Below, piece after piece: positions 44,848 to 49,047 of a stretch of 49,047 nucleotides of DNA; position 1 is the first letter of the stretch, and every line of letters begins with the position of its first letter. The position numbers and the translations under genes are program-made. Source of the stretch: a virus; IMG/VR virus record IMGVR_UViG_3300032246_000456, positions 1 to 49,047 of that record; one strand, given 5' to 3'. The notes under the pieces are model-generated. The model was not told the DNA's origin. It saw only the letters and a program-made list of their open reading frames with translations, and did no database searches.

Positions 44848-45585
44848 TCAGCGTGGTGCAAATTCCTGTTGCATTTTAATATTGTCCATAAACTCTTTCT
44901 TAGTGCCTAAGTCATCTTTAAATGCACCTTTAAGTACAGTAGTTTGTGTCAACGAACTATGTGCCATGATACCGCGATTCTCACAGCATCCGTGTGTAGC
45001 TTGAATATATACGCCTAGGTCTGTTGCTCCAGTGGCTTTTTGGATTTCCCTAGCAATGTCATTGCAAAGTTCCTCCTGGAGAGTACCTCGACGGGCACAC
45101 CACTGAGCGATCCTTGTATACTTGCTAAGTCCGATGAGTTTCTGAGCCGCAATAATACCAATATAAGCAACGCCAACAACGGGTTGGTGATGATGACTAC
45201 ACATACTACGCAACTCACTACGAACAACCAACATGCCTTCATATCTATCCTCGCTATCATTTGGAAACGCTGTTGCGTCTGGAGCAGGTTCATAACGTCC
45301 TGCCATTATTTCATTAAAGTACATTTTAGCTAGACGTCTTGCTGTACCTTTTGAGTTGGGATCATTTTCTCTATCAATTAGTAGAGTATCTAGCACTTTT
45401 TCAAATGCCACAGTTGCTTCGTTGATCAAGTGTTCTTTGTCAGTTTCGTGAAGATAGTCACTGACATTATCGCCAGCCCAAAATCTTTTGCCATCACGCT
45501 TCATCTTAAAGCGGATAACATCTGCTAGATTGGCTTCTTCATAGCTCTTGTCGTCTATATTGTTATATGTTACGGATTCAGTCAT
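44848..45585 (-). CDS. folE: GTP cyclohydrolase I
   Basis: 245 residues. It converts GTP to dihydroneopterin triphosphate, the start of both folate and 7-deazaguanine synthesis. Zinc ligands by alignment with the E. coli enzyme: C129 and H132 (MCSHHHQPVVGVAYIG) and C200 (ATHGCCENRGI). The IGLSKYTRI and GTLQEELCNDIA stretches are also standard. The N-terminus is about 25 residues longer than the shortest bacterial forms. TTAGGAGTAATA precedes the ATG, and a consensus promoter lies at 45605-45633. With queE nearby, preQ0 synthesis is the more likely destiny, though folate for ThyX is also possible. Confidence 0.95.
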   Translation of the reverse strand: MTESVTYNNIDDKSYEEANLADVIRFKMKRDGKRFWAGDNVSDYLHETDKEHLINEATVAFEKVLDTLLIDRENDPNSKGTARRLAKMYFNEIMAGRYEPAPDATAFPNDSEDRYEGMLVVRSELRSMCSHHHQPVVGVAYIGIIAAQKLIGLSKYTRIAQWCARRGTLQEELCNDIAREIQKATGATDLGVYIQATHGCCENRGIMAHSSLTQTTVLKGAFKDDLGTKKEFMDNIKMQQEFAPR

Positions 45586-45604
45586 TTATTACTCCTAAGT
45601 GTAT

Positions 45605-45633
45605 AGTATATAGGTTTATTTAGGCCGTGTCAA
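45605..45633 (-). promoter_or_regulatory. Sigma-70-type promoter for folE
   Basis: On the minus strand TTGACA (45633-45628), 17-base spacer, TATACT (45610-45605), 20 bases from the folE ATG. The -35 box overlaps the stop codon of the 67-residue gene upstream. Confidence 0.8.
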
Positions 45634-45833
45634 AGTTTTTCTGCTCGAAGTTTACGACACTTTTCTTTAACTTCAATAGGATAATCTGGACTTATTTCTG
45701 CGATTGAGCAGTTGTATACCACCACATCACCTTTCTTAGGCATAAACAAAAAGGCTAAAGCAAATACAATAGAAATTGCAAGCACCCAAAGTCCTACTTC
45801 AATTAAACTACGTGTGTCATCAAACCTTGACAT
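45630..45833 (-). CDS. Small single-pass membrane protein
   Basis: 67 residues. MSRFDDTRSLIEVGLW leads into one hydrophobic helix (about 12-31, VGLWVLAISIVFALAFLFMP), then KKGDVVVYNCSIAEISPDYP and a basic end. This fits an inner-membrane protein with a short soluble tail; two cysteines in the tail may pair. It overlaps the upstream gene by 31 bases. Function unknown; small membrane proteins of phages often affect lysis or superinfection, but nothing here shows that. Confidence 0.6.
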   Translation of the reverse strand: MSRFDDTRSLIEVGLWVLAISIVFALAFLFMPKKGDVVVYNCSIAEISPDYPIEVKEKCRKLRAEKL

Positions 45834-46036
45834 AGTGTCTGGACCTCATCTTTAGTCATGAAGAAATTATAAGTTTGATCTGATTGTACTTCACCTTGTT
45901 CGTTTAAACTTTCTTGAATGAAATCTAAACTATACAGACCTTTTGGAGCAAGTACTTCGTGAGTGCGAACACGTACTCGAAATCCAGGTTGCTCTTTGGC
46001 AATAAATTCTTTAACATCTATACTTTCGTGGTACAT
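45803..46036 (-). CDS. Small protein of unknown function
   Basis: 77 residues from the ATG at 46036, chosen because AAGGAGAACTAT stands directly before it; the longer frame reaches back into the upstream oxygenase-like gene. MYHESIDVKEFIAKEQPGFR, VRVRTHEVLAPKGLYSLDFI, then a polar end with NFFMTKDEVQTLCQGL. Small beta/alpha fold likely; no named domain. Confidence 0.6.
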   Translation of the reverse strand: MYHESIDVKEFIAKEQPGFRVRVRTHEVLAPKGLYSLDFIQESLNEQGEVQSDQTYNFFMTKDEVQTLCQGLMTHVV

Positions 46037-46046
46037 ATAGTTCTCC

Positions 46047-46607
46047 TTAAAATACCATGTCTGCCGCAATTATAAAACGATCCTGGCTAGACTGCGGCGG
46101 TGTAGGTCTATGCCAAGTTTTACCTGGATAAATTATCCAATTGAAAGGTTTAACTGGATTAACCCATCTAGCAGGATTTTCAACTCCGTTATATGCAAAC
46201 TCTGTGCCAGATGTATTTAGGTCTGCATCATCGGGTATATGCAAATAGTATATGCCCGATAGTGTTCTTTCGCTACCGTATTGATGAGTATGCCATAAGT
46301 TATCTCTATTTTCTTGTGTTTTATTTGATGTCATAAAACTCCAAGCCTGTATTTGTTCAATTTTTACTTCTTGTTTCAAATACATAAAACAACTCATCAT
46401 AAAACTCATACGAAACTTTAACCAATGTTCTCCGGGTTGTTGGAATACATTAATGTTTGTTTGATATAGTGGACTATTGGTAAAGTATTTGCCATCGGCA
46501 ATTAAATTATGAATATCAGTCTTGGCTAACTCTTGATCTTGTGCTGTAATAATAGTGCTAAAATCAAACGACTCTACTGTTTCCCAGGAGTTTTCAAGTT
46601 CAATCAT
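46047..46607 (-). CDS. 2-oxoglutarate/Fe(II) oxygenase-like protein
   Basis: 186 residues. The jelly-roll signature of the phage-type 2OG oxygenases is visible: LWHTHQYGSERTLSGIYYLH (H106, H108), then WIIYPGKTWHRPTPP (H166), and R177 in DRFIIAADM as the 2-oxoglutarate-binding arginine. The usual HxD/E...H triad is replaced by H-x-H...H, which some relatives share. Such enzymes hydroxylate proteins, nucleotides or small molecules; the substrate is unknown. Start on ATGA with the upstream gene. Confidence 0.75.
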   Translation of the reverse strand: MIELENSWETVESFDFSTIITAQDQELAKTDIHNLIADGKYFTNSPLYQTNINVFQQPGEHWLKFRMSFMMSCFMYLKQEVKIEQIQAWSFMTSNKTQENRDNLWHTHQYGSERTLSGIYYLHIPDDADLNTSGTEFAYNGVENPARWVNPVKPFNWIIYPGKTWHRPTPPQSSQDRFIIAADMVF

Positions 46608-46804
46608 AGTCGTTCACTTAACAATATTTTACATAAGTGAGCATCTTTTTCATTTTTAAAAATAAAGCTCATATAATCGTGTTGCGGGCTTGATCGATAT
46701 CTATCACCGGGCAATCCAAATACTTCTACTACCATAGCACAGGTTTCATTCCACCAGAATCCGTTCTGATTGTCCCATACTACAGTAACAGTATTATCTG
46801 TCAT
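46604..46804 (-). CDS. Small protein of unknown function
   Basis: 66 residues. MTDNTVTVVWDNQNGFWWNE, TCAMVVEVFGLPGDRYRSSP, then HDYMSFIFKNEKDAHLCKIL. Likely a compact ferredoxin-like alpha/beta fold by its strand-helix order. No catalytic motif. Coupled on both sides by ATGA. Confidence 0.55.
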   Translation of the reverse strand: MTDNTVTVVWDNQNGFWWNETCAMVVEVFGLPGDRYRSSPQHDYMSFIFKNEKDAHLCKILLSERL

Positions 46805-47103
46805 TCGGCCCTGCCACTAGTACAGCTATCGCTCCAAAGTCCCTGTGCTTGTTTTTTATATTCTTCAAGGTCCCATACCCGTTTAGCTTCAACTAATTGT
46901 TCTTCACTGAGCCCGTGCCAACCGATACATTTGCCTGTTGGGCTCCGGCCACAACCACATTTTCCAAACGAGTTATCCTCTGTTGCTACTCTTACTTGCA
47001 TATTGTTGTCCTTTTTACCAAATATTTTTTCAAAACTATTAGCAAATTCTTCTTGACTAACGCTAAATGGTCTTGGTTTGCTACCTTTACCGCCATCACT
47101 CAT
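46801..47103 (-). CDS. Small protein with CDGSH-like cluster motif
   Basis: 100 residues. The N-terminus MSDGGKGSKPRPFSVSQEEF is typical of a family of small phage proteins. Residues 49-63 read C-G-C-(7)-C-I-G-W-H, i.e. C49-x-C51-x7-C59-x3-H63. This is the CDGSH iron-sulphur pattern (C-x-C-x8-C-D-G-[ST]-H in general form) with one residue less and with D and S replaced. It may hold a 2Fe-2S cluster or zinc. The rest is a charged helix. It overlaps the HIT gene by 8 bases. Function unknown. Confidence 0.65.
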   Translation of the reverse strand: MSDGGKGSKPRPFSVSQEEFANSFEKIFGKKDNNMQVRVATEDNSFGKCGCGRSPTGKCIGWHGLSEEQLVEAKRVWDLEEYKKQAQGLWSDSCTSGRAE

Positions 47104-47470
47104 TTTTATAATTTCCTTTTTCGGGAATCACGTGTCGTACACCGCCACGAGGATCTGGCATATCTCCTGTACGTCTAGGAATCATATGTATATGCGGATA
47201 CATTACTGTTTGACCAGCAGGCGTGCCACAGTTTTGTCCGACATTGAATCCGTCCCATCGCTTTGTCGCAATGCCTTCATGGCCAATAAAGTATGCGGCC
47301 CTGTAGCATTCGAGTAAGTTTTCAATACGGTCTTGGGTTGGCACAAATAGCAAATGTCCCGATGTAACTGGGTAAGCATCTCTGATGATCCAATAGTGGT
47401 CTGATTGTTTTTCAACTTCTGTCCATGGAGCGATTCCGTCATTTAAAGCCCTTTCAAGATCTGTTAACAT
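47096..47470 (-). CDS. HIT-family (histidine triad) protein
   Basis: 124 residues. HIT proteins hydrolyse or transfer nucleotide monophosphates. YPVTSGHLLFVPTQ near 33-46 and FNVGQNCGTPAGQTV (75-89), then YPHIHMIPRR (91-100) match the family. In the triad H-x-H-x-H the first position is Y91; the other two (H93, H95) remain, including the middle catalytic one. A nucleotide-salvage or Ap4A-related role is possible. It overlaps upstream and downstream genes by 17 and 8 bases. Confidence 0.85.
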   Translation of the reverse strand: MLTDLERALNDGIAPWTEVEKQSDHYWIIRDAYPVTSGHLLFVPTQDRIENLLECYRAAYFIGHEGIATKRWDGFNVGQNCGTPAGQTVMYPHIHMIPRRTGDMPDPRGGVRHVIPEKGNYKNE

Positions 47471-47639
47471 TTAATTTTGCCTCAATTTCTTTTAATTCAC
47501 GCTGTAAAAATTCTTCATACATAAACATAGTTTCAACTTTATCAGCGTTGCCTGAAGTTCTTAATATTTCAATATCTTGTTTAACTTGTTCCATTTTTTT
47601 AATTAAATGGTCATGTTCTTCTTCCGGAGTCATCGCCAT
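47454..47639 (-). CDS. Small coiled-coil protein
   Basis: 61 residues, nearly all helical: MAMTPEEEHDHLIKKMEQVK, QDIEILRTSGNADKVETMFM, then YEEFLQRELKEIEAKL. Looks like a two-helix coiled coil. AAAGGATTAATC lies before the ATG. It overlaps the HIT gene by 17 bases. Function unknown. Confidence 0.55.
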   Translation of the reverse strand: MAMTPEEEHDHLIKKMEQVKQDIEILRTSGNADKVETMFMYEEFLQRELKEIEAKLNVNRS

Positions 47640-47641
47640 GA

Positions 47642-47845
47642 TTAATCCTTTTTAGCTTTTCTATAAATGCCACTTCCAAAAGGTGCCGACAATAAAAATG
47701 CGGCCGCCCATGTTTCGATAGTGTACGGAATAGCTAGAACTGGAAATAGGGTATTCAATGCCCAAATCATTAATACAGGGCCAATCGCTAGTGCAATTAC
47801 CAGTAGTGTAATTCCAAGAATTAATTTAAACATAATTTTAATCAT
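47642..47845 (-). CDS. Small membrane protein, two hydrophobic segments
   Basis: 67 residues from the ATG at 47845, which forms ATGA with the phosphoribosyltransferase stop and has GGAGGA 10 bases upstream; a longer frame to 47908 overlaps that gene and is rejected. Hydrophobic stretches lie at about 5-27 (MFKLILGITLLVIALAIGPV) and 29-55 with WAAAFLLSAPFG, ending in RKAKKD. Probable inner-membrane protein with a basic cytoplasmic tail. The AAA run is spelled as a NotI site (47700-47707). It sits beside nucleotide-salvage genes; function unknown. Confidence 0.6.
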   Translation of the reverse strand: MIKIMFKLILGITLLVIALAIGPVLMIWALNTLFPVLAIPYTIETWAAAFLLSAPFGSGIYRKAKKD

Positions 47846-48333
47846 AACCAAAAATCCTCCCAAGGATAAACTAACCAACAATCTTTTTCTGCTTTGTTCA
47901 CAGTCCAAACGTAGTAGTCTGGATCTTTAAACTCGCTTGAAAGATTATGTGTTAAAACGGCAAAGCGAACTGTGTCTCCCCAAATTGTTCCCCAATTAGG
48001 ATGACCAGGTAACGCACTTGATTCCCAATCTTTCTTGATCCAGGCAATAGTAGAGCCCTGATCGTTGATATCATCAACTACTAAAATTTTTTTACCTTCG
48101 AACGCATCTTCTGCCATGCCACAATTACTAACAGTGTCTCCACCGTCACGTAGGCTAATATCTAGGCTATTCATTTTAATGCCAGTATACTGACTCAACA
48201 AATTCGCAGGTATTAGTCCACCTCGGCCGATGCCTACAATATAATCTGGACGCCAGTAGTGATCGTGCATTTGTCTAGCAATATCTAGACAAGCACCTTC
48301 GACTTGTTTCCATGTATAATAAACTTTATTCAT
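47842..48333 (-). CDS. Phosphoribosyltransferase
   Basis: 163 residues from the ATG at 48333 with AAAGGTG just upstream; a longer frame to 48381 overlaps the previous gene and is less likely. The PRPP-binding loop is ILVVDDINDQGST (about 83-95), preceded by YIVGIGRGGLIPANLLSQYT (31-50). This fits type I phosphoribosyltransferases of the hypoxanthine/xanthine-guanine kind, which make nucleotides from bases and PRPP. The exact base cannot be read. Overlap with the upstream gene is 8 bases, downstream ATGA. Useful for purine supply during infection. Confidence 0.85.
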   Translation of the reverse strand: MNKVYYTWKQVEGACLDIARQMHDHYWRPDYIVGIGRGGLIPANLLSQYTGIKMNSLDISLRDGGDTVSNCGMAEDAFEGKKILVVDDINDQGSTIAWIKKDWESSALPGHPNWGTIWGDTVRFAVLTHNLSSEFKDPDYYVWTVNKAEKDCWLVYPWEDFWL

Positions 48334-48805
48334 CTTCACCTTTAATTGCATCAAATGTTCTATACTTACCCAAAGCCGCAATATACTCGTCGTACAGTTT
48401 CTTTAGCTTTGGATGCTTCTTTTCAAGTTTAACATCTCTTTCTGGAATTTGCAAGAGTTTTTCCATCGTCTTTAACCGTTCTTCTAAGTCAACACCGTTA
48501 ATAACCAAATTACCTTTAACTTCAAGTGTAGGATGACTTTTAGCTGTGTTAACTGTCAGTACTTGATCGTAGTTGTTTGGAGTAATCCAATTTGCAGTAC
48601 CTGTTCCTGTAGTCGTATAAATCTGGCCAGCCCCGCCACCGTTAAAATAACTAGTTCCTGTTGTGTTGCTTAAAGTTATTGAGCCCAATGGCTGTGATGT
48701 AAGGCCTCCGACAATAGTGTGCCCACTGCCACTAGATCCTGCTCCGCTTATTGTTACTGTTGCGCCATTAGGCACTGTGCTTGCGTTGTTGTAAGTAATG
48801 CTCAT
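48326..48805 (-). CDS. Possible minor structural or fibre-like protein
   Basis: 159 residues. The first about 80 residues are Gly/Ser/Thr-rich beta sequence like the fibre proteins on the other strand (SGAGSSGSGHTIVGG, then TGTANWITPNNYDQVL). The second part, TLEVKGNLVINGVDLEERLK, followed by a helix to KLYDEYIAALGKYRTF, is a combination I recall from structural proteins of T4-like phages. It stands among metabolic genes and far from the other virion genes of the window, so its role is uncertain. It overlaps the cupin gene at its start by 38 bases. Confidence 0.55.
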   Translation of the reverse strand: MSITYNNASTVPNGATVTISGAGSSGSGHTIVGGLTSQPLGSITLSNTTGTSYFNGGGAGQIYTTTGTGTANWITPNNYDQVLTVNTAKSHPTLEVKGNLVINGVDLEERLKTMEKLLQIPERDVKLEKKHPKLKKLYDEYIAALGKYRTFDAIKGEDE

Positions 48806-49047
48806 TGTGTATCCATTTGTTATTAACGAGAAATCCCCATTCTCGTTTTTGTAGACCAGGCATAAACAGGGTCCAAGGCGTAACGCCTTCTTTTAATTCA
48901 ATTCGGTGATAGCTGTTGGCACTACAAAATCTAAAATGCCCAGGCCCTCGCCATTTACGTACTTCAGTGTTGCCACTTAATATCCATTCGTAATAGCCAC
49001 CTGCTAGTATCAATGTAAAATATGGCCACGGATGATCATGTACATCA
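48768..49047 (-). CDS. Cupin-like protein, 5' end outside the window
   Basis: Open through base 49047; at least 92 residues are visible. From the window edge the frame reads VHDHPWPYFTLILAGGYYEW, then HFRFCSANSYHRIELKEG and TPWTLFMPGLQKREWGFLVN. HDHPW...GGYYE, YHRIEL and TPWTL...REWGF are the conserved text of a cupin-like family common in phages and bacteria, with probable metal-ligand histidines in HDH and YHR. A TTG at 49013 is not the start because conserved residues precede it. Substrate unknown; no other cupin is in the window. Confidence 0.8.
   Translation of the reverse strand, partial: DVHDHPWPYFTLILAGGYYEWILSGNTEVRKWRGPGHFRFCSANSYHRIELKEGVTPWTLFMPGLQKREWGFLVNNKWIHNEHYLQQRKHSA

Noticed and set aside
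45803-46069. Longer start at 46069 for the small protein before the membrane protein
   Set aside because: The ATG at 46036 has AAGGAG at the right distance, whereas the longer form runs into the oxygenase-like gene without such a site.
1-49047. tRNA genes, CRISPR array, integrase, transposase or insertion sequence
   Set aside because: No cloverleaf with a T-arm motif, no regularly spaced repeat array, and no recombinase or IS-type end was found by eye.

Overview
The window is a 49 kb piece of an AT-rich (roughly 37% GC by eye) tailed-phage genome. It most resembles the large T4-like myoviruses known from aquatic bacteria. The reasons are a block of very large tail and fibre genes on the plus strand, a dense minus-strand block of small overlapping phage genes, ThyX, FolE, QueE and a T4 RNase H-type nuclease among them, and no ribosomal, tRNA or other cellular housekeeping genes. 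The host cannot be named, but four promoters of the standard bacterial sigma-70 type (TTGACA-17-TATAAT-like) suggest transcription by an ordinary host RNA polymerase. Both edges cut genes: the giant gene at the left is open through base 1, and the cupin gene at the right is open through base 49047.

Bases 1-29048 (plus strand) are a virion module. A protein of at least 5915 residues carries beta-propeller (FG-GAP-like) segments interrupted by a tandem-repeat region. It is followed by a long fibre protein, a small structural protein, three paralogues sharing one N-terminal module (one ending in a tail-collar domain), and two further paralogues sharing a different N-terminal module, the last ending in a glycine-rich adhesin-like domain. 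Bases 29067-33322 (plus strand) have their own promoter and hold a translationally coupled cassette with four glycosyltransferase-like proteins, which may decorate the virion or the host surface.

Bases 33225-49047 are all on the minus strand, convergent with the first part and meeting it at an overlap. A minus-strand terminator lies inside the last plus-strand gene. Most junctions are ATGA or TAATG overlaps. The content is nucleotide and cofactor metabolism (thyX, folE, queE, a phosphoribosyltransferase, a HIT protein), a MoxR AAA+ ATPase with a metallopeptidase/VWA partner, a 5'-3' exonuclease, a rubrerythrin with a separate overlapping rubredoxin gene, a 2OG-oxygenase-like protein, a CDGSH-like small protein, a cupin and many small conserved-looking proteins of unknown role. 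Three small genes under 60 codons (39314-39487, 40000-40128, 43764-43937) fill what would otherwise be gaps. There is no gene-free stretch over 300 bases.

The strongest window-wide signal is not a gene. Reading the whole window I found no 5'-GCAGC or 5'-GCTGC (GCWGC), although GCAG and GCTG each occur many times. Every Ala-Ala pair I checked starts with GCG or GCC, and eight of eleven Ala-Ala-Ala runs are spelled as NotI sites. This looks like complete counter-selection of a restriction-type site. It fits with the partial 7-deazaguanine pathway (FolE, QueE), which in other phages serves DNA modification against restriction. A second notable point is a perfect consensus promoter whose 17-base spacer is itself part of a C(UUCG)G hairpin (36647-36675).
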